Shown piece after piece: positions 1 to 7,902 of a stretch of 64,000 bases of DNA (the first letter of the stretch is position 1; every line of letters starts with the position of its first letter). The stretch spans positions 4,464,001 to 4,528,000 of the forward strand of contig NZ_CP107819.1 of the NCBI RefSeq assembly GCF_036346295.1. The letters are read 5' to 3'. The notes beneath the pieces are model-generated. The model saw only the letters and a program-made list of their open reading frames with translations, had not been told where the DNA came from and did not search any database. Source of the DNA: Streptomyces sp. NBC_00536. Its GTDB lineage: Bacteria > Actinomycetota > Actinomycetes > Streptomycetales > Streptomycetaceae. The translations under genes and the position numbers were made by a program.

Positions 1-379
1 GGTGGCTGAGGTACTGCTGGATCCCGGCGGAGGTGCCGCCGCCGATGATGGCCGCCGCGATGGCGACGGCGGCGATCAGGGCGAAGGAACGCCGGGGGCG
101 GGCGTGCCCGGCCGAGGGGGCGGTCGCTCCGTGGACGTCCCCGGGGACCGGGGGCTGCGGCTGGTGCGCCTCGAACCAGCCGGGGGCGGGGGCCGCGTAC
201 GGCGCTCCGGGCGTGGTCGGGGGGTGGACGGGCGGCGGCGGGTACGCACCGGCCCCGCCGGTGGCCCGGGCGTCGTGCGCCAGTCGGTCGTGACCCTGCT
301 GCCAGGCCTCGCCGAAGGGCGCGTCCTGGTGGGGGCCGTTCTCCTGCGGGTCGCCTTCGCGGCGGAAGCTGTCGGTCAT
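1..379 (-). CDS. N-terminal part of a membrane-anchored trypsin-like (HtrA/DegP-type) serine protease, truncated by the window edge
   Basis: Only the first 126 residues are visible, because the gene runs off the left edge. They form a hydrophilic cytoplasmic tail rich in Pro, Ala, Gly and Gln (residues 1-95), then one membrane segment (about residues 97-118, ALIAAVAIAAAIIGGG). This is the usual N-terminus of Streptomyces HtrA-like proteases, whose trypsin and PDZ domains lie outside the membrane. The catalytic part is outside the window, so the protease assignment rests on this architecture and on the position beside lacI-glnR, where I recall such a protease in S. coelicolor. The ATG at 379 is the only plausible start. 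Any other single-pass, proline-rich membrane protein would look the same here. Confidence 0.6.
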   Translation of the reverse strand, partial: MTDSFRREGDPQENGPHQDAPFGEAWQQGHDRLAHDARATGGAGAYPPPPVHPPTTPGAPYAAPAPGWFEAHQPQPPVPGDVHGATAPSAGHARPRRSFALIAAVAIAAAIIGGGTSAGIQQYLSH

Positions 380-516
380 GGGTATGACTCTGGGCCGGGA
401 TCATGAGAGCTTCCTGAGTCCCCGCTGAGAAGCCCGACAGAACCGCGTATGCCCGATATAAGGCCCGGGACGGAAGCCCGGGACGGAAGCCCGGGACGAG
501 GCGCCGGGCGGGCGGA

Positions 517-1539
517 TCAGCGGCAGCCGCAGGAGCGGCGGATCACCAGCGCCGAGGGGAACTGCTTGAGCCGCTCGCGCCGGGAGCCCGCGACGCGCAG
601 CGCGTCGTCCAGGACGAGGTCGACCGCGGCGCGGGCCATCGCCGGGCGGTCCGAGGCGACCGTGGTCAGCGGCGGGTCCGTCAGCCCGGCTTCCTTCACG
701 TCGTCGAAGCCGGCGACGGCCAGCTCCCCGGGCACGTCGATCCGCAGCTCGCGGGCGGCGCGCAGCACCCCGATGGCCTGGTCGTCGGTGGCGCAGAAGA
801 TCGCCGGGGGGCGCTGGGGTCCGGCCAGGACCTCCAGGGCGACCCGGTAGGCGTCGTAGCGGTTGTACGGGGCCTCGAAGAGCCGGCCCTCGATCGAGCG
901 GCCCGCCTCCTGCATGGCGCGCCGCCAGCCCTCGACGTGGTCGGCGACCGGGTCGCCGACGGACGGGGTGTTCTCGACGCCGCCGATGCAGGCGACGTAC
1001 TCGTGGCCGTGCTCCAGCAGGTGCCGGGTGGCGAGCTGGGCGCCGCCGATGTCATCGGTGACGACGGCGACGTCGTCGATGGCCTCGGGGCGCTCGTGCA
1101 GGAGCACGACCCGTGCGTCCCACGCCTCGATCTCGGAGGCGGCGCGCTCGCTCATGCCCTGGCTGACCAGGATCAGCCCGGAGACCCGCATGCCGAGGAA
1201 CGCGCGCAGGTAGTGCACCTCGCGCTCGTCCCGGTAGTCGGAGTTGCCGACCAGGACCATCTTTCCGCGCTCGGCGGCGGCCTGTTCGACCGCGTGCGCC
1301 ATCTCCGCGAAGAACGGCTGACGGGCGTCCGGGACGATCATGCCTATGAGGTCGGTGCGCCGCGAGGCCATGGCCTGCGCGACCCGGTCCGGTCGGTAGC
1401 CCAGCTCCTTGATCGCTGCGAGGACACGCTCGCGCGTGGCCGGGGCGACCGGCCGGGGTCCGTTGTTGATGACATAGCTCACGACCGCGGTAGACGTTCC
1501 CGCAAGTCGTGCCACATCGTCCCGCGTCACCTTGGCCAC
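517..1539 (-). CDS. LacI-family transcriptional regulator
   Basis: This 340-residue protein has the standard LacI layout. Residues 4-50 are the helix-turn-helix and hinge helix ([20 protein letters not shown], then [14 protein letters not shown]). The rest is a periplasmic-binding-protein-like sugar sensor with the typical [16 protein letters not shown] and AVAGFDD segments. It probably represses a carbohydrate or metabolic gene; the ligand cannot be read from the sequence. The C-terminus ends in a Cys pair (SCGCR). The GTG at 1539 is chosen because a -10 hexamer TAGACT (1547-1552 on the minus strand) lies 7 bases before it, so the message is probably leaderless. glnR lies 24 bases upstream in the same direction but need not share the transcript. 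Confidence 0.9.
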   Translation of the reverse strand: MAKVTRDDVARLAGTSTAVVSYVINNGPRPVAPATRERVLAAIKELGYRPDRVAQAMASRRTDLIGMIVPDARQPFFAEMAHAVEQAAAERGKMVLVGNSDYRDEREVHYLRAFLGMRVSGLILVSQGMSERAASEIEAWDARVVLLHERPEAIDDVAVVTDDIGGAQLATRHLLEHGHEYVACIGGVENTPSVGDPVADHVEGWRRAMQEAGRSIEGRLFEAPYNRYDAYRVALEVLAGPQRPPAIFCATDDQAIGVLRAARELRIDVPGELAVAGFDDVKEAGLTDPPLTTVASDRPAMARAAVDLVLDDALRVAGSRRERLKQFPSALVIRRSCGCR

Positions 1540-1563
1540 GCGGTGGAGTCTACGCGGGGTGAC

Positions 1564-2391
1564 CTAGCTCTGGGCAGGGCGGCCGGGCGTCCGGGTGTGC
1601 GGGGTGCTGTCGGCCATACGGGGGACGGCCCGGTCGGCTTCGGCGACCAGTGCGGCGGCCGCCTGGGCGATGGCTTTCTGCCGGGCCTCCTCGGCCGCCC
1701 GCTCGTTCGCCCGCTCGACCTTCTCGGGGGTCACGAAGCGGTAGCCGACGTTGCGGACGGTCCCGATCAGCGACTCGTGCTCGGGGCCGAGCTTGGCCCG
1801 CAGCCGCCTCACGTGGACGTCGACCGTCCGGGTGCCGCCGAAGTAGTCGTAGCCCCACACCTCCTGCAGCAGCTGGGCGCGGGTGAAGACCCGGCCCGGG
1901 TGCTGCGCGAGGTACTTGAGCAGCTCGAACTCCTTGAAGGTGAGGTCGAGGACCCGCCCCTTGAGCTTGGCCGAGTACGTCGCCTCGTCGACGGAGAGGT
2001 CGCCGTTGCGGATCTCCATCGGGGAGTCGTCGGAGCCGAGCTGCTGGCGGCCGGTGGCCAGGCGCAGCCGCGCCTCGACCTCGGCCGGGCCCGCGGTGTC
2101 CAGGAGCACGTCGTCGATGCCCCAGTCGGCGGTGACGGCGGCCAGGCCGCCCTCGGTGACGACGAGGATCAGCGGACAGCCCGGTCCGGTGGAGCGCAGC
2201 AGCTGGCACAGCGACCGCACCTGCGGCAGGTCGCGGCGGCCGTCGACGAGGATGACGTCGGCTCCGGGGGTGTCCACGAGGGCGGGGCCCTCCGCGGGCG
2301 CCACCCGGACGCTGTGCAGCAGCAGTCCGAGGGCGGGCAGCACCTCGGTGGACGGCTGCAGGGCGTTGGTCAGCAGCAGCAGGGAACTCAT
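1564..2391 (-). CDS. glnR: GlnR, OmpR-type global nitrogen response regulator
   Basis: GlnR controls nitrogen assimilation genes such as glnA, amtB and nir in actinomycetes. The 275-residue product has an atypical receiver domain (residues 1-115, starting [12 protein letters not shown]) and a winged-helix OmpR domain (about 130-225, with [20 protein letters not shown] and the recognition segment [14 protein letters not shown]). A charged Ala/Glu/Arg tail follows. No sensor kinase gene is adjacent, as expected for this orphan regulator. The start at 2391 follows a GGGGGTGG ribosome site. The frame stays open for another 400 bases upstream, but that extension has non-coding character. The downstream lacI gene is co-oriented. 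The MoaD, LmeA and sulfurtransferase genes beyond the divergent gap repeat an order also known in mycobacteria. Confidence 0.93.
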   Translation of the reverse strand: MSSLLLLTNALQPSTEVLPALGLLLHSVRVAPAEGPALVDTPGADVILVDGRRDLPQVRSLCQLLRSTGPGCPLILVVTEGGLAAVTADWGIDDVLLDTAGPAEVEARLRLATGRQQLGSDDSPMEIRNGDLSVDEATYSAKLKGRVLDLTFKEFELLKYLAQHPGRVFTRAQLLQEVWGYDYFGGTRTVDVHVRRLRAKLGPEHESLIGTVRNVGYRFVTPEKVERANERAAEEARQKAIAQAAAALVAEADRAVPRMADSTPHTRTPGRPAQS

Positions 2392-2876
2392 CGCCGCCAC
2401 CCCCCTGCCGGGGTCTGGCGGTGTCGCCGGTGGTGCACGGTTCGCTGGGCCATCACGTCGGTTCCTCCTCGGTCCCGTCGAGGACATGCGGCACTGCTTC
2501 GTACGTCTCGCGTCTTGCGTCGCGCTTCCGGCGGCCCCGTGTCCCCGCGCCCTGAGGACCTCGTGGCCGCCACTGTCCTGCTCTGTTCTCGTGCTGTTCA
2601 ACGTGCTGAAAGCACAAAAGGACCCGGGGGCTACGTTGCCCGGATCCTCTGCGAAGTCAGAATAGCCCACCGGTCCGTTCGGGGCAGAGGCTTCGGCATG
2701 CCCTGATTCTGTGGTTCCCGCCACCTTCCGGAGCAGGTTGCGCCCGGTTTCACCGGATCGGTGGAATCCCGTCGGGCCGCCCGGGCGCATGCGGGGCGCG
2801 CGGAGGCACGCCGGGGTTCCGCGCGGGAGGGGCCATCATGGAGCCCGACGGTACGGAGCCGACGATAGGAGCTGCA
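2392..2876. other. Divergent intergenic region between glnR and the MoaD-like gene
   Basis: This 485-base gap has no convincing gene. A TATTCT hexamer on the minus strand near 2664-2669 could be a glnR -10 element. An imperfect inverted repeat lies at about 2620-2653 (GGACCCGGG against CCCGGATCC with one mismatch). A small inverted repeat GTGCT-GAA-AGCAC lies near 2603. The last bases hold the AGGAG ribosome site of the MoaD-like gene. Confidence 0.5.
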
Positions 2877-3131
2877 GTGGCAACCGGAACCATCCGCTAC
2901 TGGGCCGCGGCCAAGTCCGCGGCCAAGACGGCGGAGGAGGCGTACTCGGCGCGGACCCTGGCCGAGGCGCTCGACGCCGTGCGGGAACGCCACCCCGGGG
3001 AGTTGACCCGGGTGCTGCAGCGCTGCTCCTTCCTGGTGGACGAGCAGCCCGTGGGCCTGCGCCCGCACGAGTCCGTCGAGCTGACCGAAGGCGGCACCGT
3101 AGAGGTGCTGCCGCCGTTCGCGGGCGGGTGA
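2877..3131 (+). CDS. MoaD/ThiS-family sulfur-carrier-like protein
   Basis: The 84-residue product has the ubiquitin-like fold pattern of the MoaD/ThiS family: a first strand GTIRYWAAAKSAA, a central helix, and a C-terminal VEVLPPFAGG ending in the diglycine that is adenylated and thiocarboxylated in this family. It probably carries activated sulfur for a cofactor or amino acid pathway, which fits the sulfurtransferase genes 3 kb downstream, but its partner is not visible. The GTG at 2877 is preferred because an AGGAG site lies 5 bases before it. An in-frame ATG at 2838 would add 13 residues and lacks such a site. The next gene begins 4 bases after the stop, so the two are probably co-transcribed. 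Confidence 0.82.
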   Translation: MATGTIRYWAAAKSAAKTAEEAYSARTLAEALDAVRERHPGELTRVLQRCSFLVDEQPVGLRPHESVELTEGGTVEVLPPFAGG

Positions 3132-3135
3132 TCCG

Positions 3136-4938
3136 ATGACCACGCCCACGCCGGACGAGCAGCGGCCCGAGCAGCCGCAGGATCCCTTCGCGGATCCCTA
3201 CGGAACCCAGACCTGGCAGTCGGAGACCTGGGACACGAGTTACCAGCCGATCCAGTCCCTTCAGCCGGTCCAGCCGCCGGTCCAGCCGGTCGCACCGGCC
3301 CCGGAGCCGCTGGAAGGGGTCCCTGGGCAGGGCCAGGCCTGGGGTCAGCCCCAGCCGCAGCCCCAGCCGCACGCGCACCCGCACGCTCCGGAGCCGGTGG
3401 CTCCGGAGGGCTGGTTCCGCGACGAGGTCCAGCCGCAGGCACCGCAGCAGCCGCAGCAGCAGGTCCAGCAGCCGCAGGCGCCGCAGCCGCAGCGCCGGGG
3501 CCAGCACCGCGCGCCCGACCCGGCTCCGGTGCCGGACTGGTCCCTGGGCGGCGCCCAGGGCCCCGCCCAGGGCGTCCCGTGGCCGGACGGCTCCGGTGCG
3601 GCCGCGGCCGCGGGTTCGGCCGCCGCCGCGGAGACGGCGTACCTGCCGCCGTACCGCGAGGAGGCCGTGAACCCGGCCGCCGCCGCGGAGACGGCGTACC
3701 TCCCGCCCTACCGCGAGGAGGCCGTGAACCCGGCCGCCGCCGCGGAGACCGCGTACCTCCCGCCCTACCGCGAGGAGGACCACCGGAGCGACTACCAGCA
3801 GCCCTACGTCCCGGCGCCGTCCGCGGAGCCGGTGGCTCCGGAGGGCTGGTTCCGGGAGGAGGCGCAGCCGCAGCAGGTCCAGCAGCCTCAGGCAGCGCAG
3901 CCGCAGCCCCGGGGGCAGCACCGCGCGCCCGACCCCGGCCAGGACTGGGCCCACGGCTCCCACGGCTCCCCGGCCGGTACGGGCGTGCCCTGGCCCGGCG
4001 GGGGCGCGCAGGCCTCCGCTCCGGCCGAAGCCGCGGCGGAGCGGACCGCCTATCTGCCGCCCTACCCCGGTGACGCGGGCGTCGCGGAGCCGGAGCCCGC
4101 ACCCCCGGTCCACCAGGCCCCCGCCGTCGCCGCGGGGCCCGCGGCCGGATATTCGGAGCCCACCCTGGGCGGCAGCACCCGGGTCGTGGACCCCGGGCAG
4201 GCCCGCGCCGAGGGGCGCTCGCCGATCATCGATCCGGGTCCGCAGGCGGCCGTACTGACCGCCGCGCTCGGGCTGCTGCTGGCCGGCGCCGCCGCCGTGG
4301 GCCGGTTCGGGCTGGTGGCCCCGCTCATCGCGCTGCAGGCGCTCACCGCCGCGGGCTGGTTCCGGCTCAACGGCATGTGGCCCGCCCGTCAGGGCATCGT
4401 CCTGGCCTTCGCCGGAGCCGTGGCCGCGGACATCGCCGTCCTCGCGCTGGGGCGTTCGTACGGCCCCGGGGCGATCATCGGGACGCTGGGGGCGTGGGTG
4501 CTTCTGACCCTGGTGCTCCAGCTGCGCAGTCACGCCGACCCGGACGAGCGGATGTACGGGCTGATGGCCTCGGTGGCCTCGGCCGCCCTCGCGATCGTCT
4601 GCACCGGGTACCTGGCCGCCGATCCGGCCGCCGTCACCGTCGGTGCGGCCGCCGTCGCGGTGGCCGTGTTCGCGCGGGCCCTGCCGCTGCCCACCACGCC
4701 TTCCGTGGTGGTCTCGCTGGCCGCCGCGGCCGGTGCGGGCATCGCGGTCGGCGGGCTGACCACGGTCGGTGTCGGCGGGGCGCTGCTCGGCCTCGCGGCC
4801 GGTGCGTGTGCGCTGGTCGGGCTGCGCGTGGCGGCGTACGACTACCCGTCCAAGTTCGTCCACATGACGGCCGGTGTGGCGCTCCCGCTGGCCGCCGCGG
4901 CGCCCGCGGTCTACCTGATCGGGCGGGTGGTCGGCTGA
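3136..4938 (+). CDS. Proline/glutamine-rich multi-pass membrane protein
   Basis: The 600-residue protein has two halves. Residues 1-370 are a hydrophilic, low-complexity region rich in Pro, Gln, Ala and Glu. It carries three tandem copies of an 18-residue unit (AAAETAYLPPYREEAVNP, third copy incomplete) and two copies of an EPVAPEGWFR block. Residues 370-600 contain about eight to ten hydrophobic segments of alternating Ala, Val, Gly and Leu, with no charged catalytic motif. I do not recognise a function; it resembles conserved Streptomyces integral membrane proteins of unknown role. The cytoplasmic PQ-rich half may be a protein-binding or phase-forming tail. It follows the MoaD-like gene by 4 bases. 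Confidence 0.75.
   Translation: MTTPTPDEQRPEQPQDPFADPYGTQTWQSETWDTSYQPIQSLQPVQPPVQPVAPAPEPLEGVPGQGQAWGQPQPQPQPHAHPHAPEPVAPEGWFRDEVQPQAPQQPQQQVQQPQAPQPQRRGQHRAPDPAPVPDWSLGGAQGPAQGVPWPDGSGAAAAAGSAAAAETAYLPPYREEAVNPAAAAETAYLPPYREEAVNPAAAAETAYLPPYREEDHRSDYQQPYVPAPSAEPVAPEGWFREEAQPQQVQQPQAAQPQPRGQHRAPDPGQDWAHGSHGSPAGTGVPWPGGGAQASAPAEAAAERTAYLPPYPGDAGVAEPEPAPPVHQAPAVAAGPAAGYSEPTLGGSTRVVDPGQARAEGRSPIIDPGPQAAVLTAALGLLLAGAAAVGRFGLVAPLIALQALTAAGWFRLNGMWPARQGIVLAFAGAVAADIAVLALGRSYGPGAIIGTLGAWVLLTLVLQLRSHADPDERMYGLMASVASAALAIVCTGYLAADPAAVTVGAAAVAVAVFARALPLPTTPSVVVSLAAAAGAGIAVGGLTTVGVGGALLGLAAGACALVGLRVAAYDYPSKFVHMTAGVALPLAAAAPAVYLIGRVVG
3622..3777 (+). repeat. 54-bp in-frame tandem repeat (2.9 copies)
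   Basis: Units at 3622-3675, 3676-3729 and 3730-3777 encode ETAYLPPYREE-containing 18-residue blocks and are nearly identical at the DNA level. This suggests recent slippage or unequal exchange within the proline-rich half of the membrane protein gene. Confidence 0.9.
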
Positions 4939-5013
4939 GCCGCCGGCCGCGGGCCCCGCTCCCGGTCATGGTCAACTAGAACGCACGTACCGATTAGTAG
5001 GGGGAGTGGGAGC

Positions 5014-5715
5014 GTGCGTTTCCTACGGACGATCTTGATCATCGCAGTGGTGCTGGGCGGGATACTCGCGGGCGCCGACCGGCTGGCGGTCGGCTACGCC
5101 GAGGACGAACTGGCCGCCAAGGTGCAGGCGGGCCGGGGCCTGGCCGGGGAGACGGACGTGAACATCCACGGCTTCCCGTTCCTGACCCAGGCGCTGGACC
5201 GCCGGCTCGAACAGGTCGACGTGAAGCTGCGCGGGGTCAACGCCGCCGGCCCCGACGGCCGCAAGATCCGGATATCCGAACTCGACGCGCGCTTCCACGA
5301 CGTGTCGCTGAACAGCAGCTACACGGGCGGCAAGGCGGCGCGCGCCGACGGGTCCGCGCAGATCTCGTACGCCGACCTGACCGAGGCCTCGCAGAACGGG
5401 GTCACCGTCACCTACGGCGGGGCCCCGGGCAAGGTGAAGGTGACCGCGTCCGTCGAGGTGCTGGGCCGGTCCCTGACGCGGAGCGTGGTCTCCACGATCA
5501 GCCTGGTGAACGGGACGACCGTGCGGGTGCGCGCCGACGAGGTGCCGGGTGAGGGCCTCCCCGGGGTCGAGTCCCTGGTGCGCAAGCGCACCGACTTCGA
5601 CCGGAACCTCGACGGCGGTCTGCCGGCCGGGCTGAAGCTGTCCGCGCTGACCTCCGACGCGAGCGGTGTGCACCTCACGGTGGACGGCTCGGACGTGGTG
5701 CTGGCCGGATCGTGA
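5014..5715 (+). CDS. DUF2993 (LmeA-like) envelope lipid-binding protein
   Basis: The 233-residue protein begins with a hydrophobic signal-anchor (RTILIIAVVLGGILAGADR). It continues as a DUF2993 domain with the hallmark segment DVNIHGFPFLTQAL near residue 50 and alternating beta-strand sequence to the end. In mycobacteria the family member LmeA (Rv0817c) binds phospholipid in the cell envelope and promotes lipomannan elongation. Here the molecular role is inferred only from family. In M. tuberculosis lmeA also sits between glnR (Rv0818) and cysA2/sseC2, the same order as in this window. The GTG at 5014 follows a GGGGGAGTGGGAG ribosome site. Confidence 0.85.
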   Translation: MRFLRTILIIAVVLGGILAGADRLAVGYAEDELAAKVQAGRGLAGETDVNIHGFPFLTQALDRRLEQVDVKLRGVNAAGPDGRKIRISELDARFHDVSLNSSYTGGKAARADGSAQISYADLTEASQNGVTVTYGGAPGKVKVTASVEVLGRSLTRSVVSTISLVNGTTVRVRADEVPGEGLPGVESLVRKRTDFDRNLDGGLPAGLKLSALTSDASGVHLTVDGSDVVLAGS

Positions 5716-5761
5716 GACGGGTTGGTCCGGTCCGCAGGCGGATCGGGCCTTCCGGCCTGCT

Positions 5762-5787
5762 CCGAGGGGGTTCCGGGACCCCCTCGG
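5762..5787 (+). terminator. Hairpin downstream of the LmeA-like gene
   Basis: CCGAGGGGGT and ACCCCCTCGG form a perfect 10-bp stem with a 6-base loop, 47 bases after the stop codon. No T-run follows, as is common for Streptomyces terminators. Confidence 0.6.
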
Positions 5788-5850
5788 CAGGGGTTCCGAG
5801 GACTCGTATCCCACTATGCGGACGATCCTGTCTCGGAATATGACACACCG

Positions 5851-5880
5851 GTGACAGGGCGGCCGATTCGTCCCTACGAT
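5851..5880 (+). promoter_or_regulatory. Promoter of the cysteine leader peptide / cysA-sseC operon
   Basis: GTGACA (5851-5856) and TACGAT (5875-5880) are spaced by 18 bases, a good match to a principal-sigma promoter. Transcription would start 6-9 bases later, at or just before the ATG at 5889, giving a leaderless leader peptide. Confidence 0.7.
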
Positions 5881-5888
5881 CCATGGCT

Positions 5889-5972
5889 ATGAAGCATCAG
5901 CAGGCGGACCTCACGAAGCGGCGGGCAGTAGACCTGTGTCGCGTCGCCGCCATGCTCTGTCGCCCTTTCTGA
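5889..5972 (+). CDS. Cysteine-containing leader peptide upstream of cysA (putative attenuator)
   Basis: A 27-residue open frame reads MKHQQADLTKRRAVDLCRVA, then AMLCRPF and a stop. It belongs to the group of small actinobacterial leader peptides with a VDL(C)R core and Cys near the end, found ahead of sulfur and cysteine genes. By analogy, ribosome stalling or passage at the two Cys codons (both TGT) would sense charged tRNA-Cys and control the downstream sulfurtransferase operon. The promoter puts the transcript start at the ATG, so it is probably translated without a ribosome site. An in-frame ATG at 5883 is an alternative but would lie upstream of the likely transcript start. I could not identify a definite terminator/antiterminator pair in the 200 bases that follow. 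Confidence 0.8.
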   Translation: MKHQQADLTKRRAVDLCRVAAMLCRPF

Positions 5973-6173
5973 GCGACCCGCTCCCCCTTTCCGGCCGGAC
6001 CTGACGGCCACCGCGTGACCACGGCTGCCTCCCGCCCCTCGCCTCCCCGCACGGGACGACCGAGCGCACCCGGACCACGACGGACAGCCACCGAAACCGG
6101 CCGGAGCAGCGCCACCGCAGCCCGCCCGCAGCACCCGCACCGCCCCGCCGCACACTGCCCGGAGGAGAACACC

Positions 6174-7019
6174 ATGAGCCGCAGCGACGTCCTCGTAGAC
6201 GCCGACTGGGTCGAGGCCCACCTGAACGACGCGAACGTCGTCGTCGTCGAGGTGGACGAGGACACGTCCGCCTACGACAAGAACCACATCACGAACGCCG
6301 TCCGCATCGACTGGCAGCGCGATCTCCAGGACCCGGTGCGCCGCGACTTCGTGGACCAGGAGGGCTTCGAGAAGCTCCTCTCGGCCAAGGGCATCGCCAA
6401 CGGCGACACGGTCGTCCTCTACGGCGGCAACAACAACTGGTTCGCGTCCTACGCCTACTGGTACTTCAAGCTCTACGGCCACCAGGACGTCCGCCTGCTC
6501 GACGGCGGCCGCAAGAAGTGGGAGCTGGACTCCCGCGACCTGGTCGACGGCTCCGAGGTCCCGAACCGCCCGGCCACCGCGTACAAGGCCCAGGCCCAGG
6601 ACTCCTCCATCCGCGCCTTCCGTGACGACGTCGTCGCCGCGATCGGCTCGAAGAACCTGGTCGACGTGCGCTCGCCCGACGAGTTCAGCGGCAAGCTGCT
6701 CGCCCCGGCGCACCTCCCGCAGGAGCAGTCGCAGCGCCCCGGCCACGTGCCGAGCGCCCGCAACATCCCGTGGTCGAAGAACGCCAACGACGACGGCACC
6801 TTCAAGTCGGACGAAGAGCTGACCGCCCTCTACGAGGCCGAGCAGGTCGACCTGGCGAAGGACACCATCGCGTACTGCCGCATCGGTGAGCGCTCCGCGC
6901 TCACCTGGTTCGTGCTGCACGAGCTGCTGGGCCAGGAGAACGTCAAGAACTACGACGGCTCGTGGACCGAGTACGGCTCGCTGGTCGGCGTGCCGATCGA
7001 GCTGGGCGCCAACAAGTAA
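6174..7019 (+). CDS. cysA: Thiosulfate sulfurtransferase (rhodanese), CysA/SseA type
   Basis: The enzyme transfers a sulfane sulfur from thiosulfate to cyanide or another thiophile through a cysteine persulfide. The 281-residue product has two rhodanese domains: an inactive N-terminal one (residues 1-140) and a catalytic C-terminal one with the active-site loop YCRIGERSALT, Cys at about residue 235. The ATG at 6174 is fixed by a GGAGGAG site 7 bases before it; the frame is open further upstream but without a site. It lies behind the Cys leader peptide, and sseC follows 57 bases after its stop. This pair corresponds to mycobacterial cysA2-sseC2 and cysA3-sseC1. Confidence 0.92.
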   Translation: MSRSDVLVDADWVEAHLNDANVVVVEVDEDTSAYDKNHITNAVRIDWQRDLQDPVRRDFVDQEGFEKLLSAKGIANGDTVVLYGGNNNWFASYAYWYFKLYGHQDVRLLDGGRKKWELDSRDLVDGSEVPNRPATAYKAQAQDSSIRAFRDDVVAAIGSKNLVDVRSPDEFSGKLLAPAHLPQEQSQRPGHVPSARNIPWSKNANDDGTFKSDEELTALYEAEQVDLAKDTIAYCRIGERSALTWFVLHELLGQENVKNYDGSWTEYGSLVGVPIELGANK

Positions 7020-7076
7020 TCCCGTACGGCCTGTAGCAGGACGCGCGTACTACCTCTCTAGGACAGGACAGAGAAC

Positions 7077-7367
7077 ATGTGTGGAGCACAGATCGGCGGG
7101 CCCTCCCTCGACACGCTCAAGCCGGGCGAGACGGCCATCCAGGGCCAGATCACCCAGGGCGGCGAGCCGGTGTCCGGCTACGTCCGCCTGCTGGACTCGA
7201 CCGGTGAGTTCACGGCCGAGGTCCCGACCTCGGCGACCGGCCAGTTCCGCTTCTACGCCGCCGAAGGCACCTGGACCCTGCGGGCGCTGGTCCCGGGCGC
7301 CAAGGCGGACCGTACGGTCGTCGTCGCCGAGACCGGTGGCGTGACGGACGTGGCCATCGCGGTCTGA
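7077..7367 (+). CDS. sseC: SseC-like protein (DUF1416)
   Basis: This 96-residue protein is the DUF1416 partner always found after CysA-type sulfurtransferases in actinomycetes (SseC1/SseC2 of M. tuberculosis). It starts MCGAQIGGPSLDTLKPGETA, and the conserved N-terminal Cys2 could accept sulfur. The rest reads as a compact beta-sandwich like a carboxypeptidase regulatory domain (GQITQGGEPVSGYVRLLDST, GQFRFYAAEGTWTLRALVPG). Its exact role in sulfur transfer is not established. It is probably co-transcribed with cysA. Its last 15 bases, stop codon included, are repeated in tandem downstream. Confidence 0.88.
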   Translation: MCGAQIGGPSLDTLKPGETAIQGQITQGGEPVSGYVRLLDSTGEFTAEVPTSATGQFRFYAAEGTWTLRALVPGAKADRTVVVAETGGVTDVAIAV

Positions 7368-7412
7368 GCCATCGCGGTCTGAGCCATCACGGCCTGAGCC
7401 ATCACGGCCTGA
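7353..7412 (+). repeat. 15-bp tandem repeat, four copies, each ending in the sseC stop codon
   Basis: GCCATCGCGGTCTGA occurs at 7353-7367 and 7368-7382, followed by two copies with G-to-A and T-to-C changes (7383-7397, 7398-7412). The first unit is the real end of sseC; the other three lie after the stop and repeat it. Confidence 0.95.
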
Positions 7413-7436
7413 GCACCGCGCACCGCATGACCGGCC

Positions 7437-7489
7437 GAAGGGCCGCACCCCCGGGGGTTGGACGCCACTGGAACGGGGTGCGGCCCTTC
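7437..7489 (+). terminator. Terminator after the cysA-sseC operon
   Basis: GAAGGGCCGCACCCC (7437-7451) and GGGGTGCGGCCCTTC (7475-7489) form a perfect 15-bp stem with a 23-base loop, followed by a G/C-rich stretch before the next promoter. Confidence 0.75.
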
Positions 7490-7540
7490 GTGCCGTCCGC
7501 GGCCCTTCGCGCCGTCCGGATCCCGTCCTATCCTTGGGGC

Positions 7541-7807
7541 ATGTACGCCCGGCGTCGGCGCGGCTATTTCCTGCTCATGGGCGGATGCCTGTTCCTGTTC
7601 GTGTCCGCCTGGTCCTGGGTGCGCCTGCTCTCGGTGCCGGCGGCCGTGGCGCTGTGCGTGGTCGCCATGCTGATCCCGCCGGTCGCGGCGATCGCGGCGA
7701 ACCGGCGCGGACCGGACGACCGCTGGTGGGACGACCCCTCCGGGGACCCGAAGTCCGACGAGTGGTGGGACGAGCTGGACGGCAAACGGCGCCCGCACGA
7801 CGATTGA
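7541..7807 (+). CDS. DUF3099 small membrane protein
   Basis: The 88-residue protein has the DUF3099 signature RRRRGYFLLMGGCLFLFVSA and a second segment VAMLIPPVAAIAAN, giving two membrane helices. A charged, Trp-rich cytoplasmic tail follows (RWWDDPSGDPKSDEWWDELD). The family is restricted to actinobacteria and has no known function. The ATG at 7541 lies 6 bases after a TATCCT hexamer (7529-7534), so the message is probably leaderless; the longer open frame upstream lacks a ribosome site and covers the preceding terminator. Confidence 0.82.
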   Translation: MYARRRRGYFLLMGGCLFLFVSAWSWVRLLSVPAAVALCVVAMLIPPVAAIAANRRGPDDRWWDDPSGDPKSDEWWDELDGKRRPHDD

Positions 7808-7902
7808 TTTCATGGCGGAATGATTGATTCCCCGCTATCGAACCGTAATAACAGTGCGTACAACTTCACCCCTGAGATACAAGTCCTCCATGTGCACAGG
7901 TA

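Noticed and set aside
2836..4863. Long open frame on the minus strand opposite the Q/P-rich membrane protein gene
   Set aside because: It is the antisense shadow of a high-GC gene. The product is Arg/Gly-rich without any fold pattern, and the plus-strand protein has real membrane segments and in-frame repeats.
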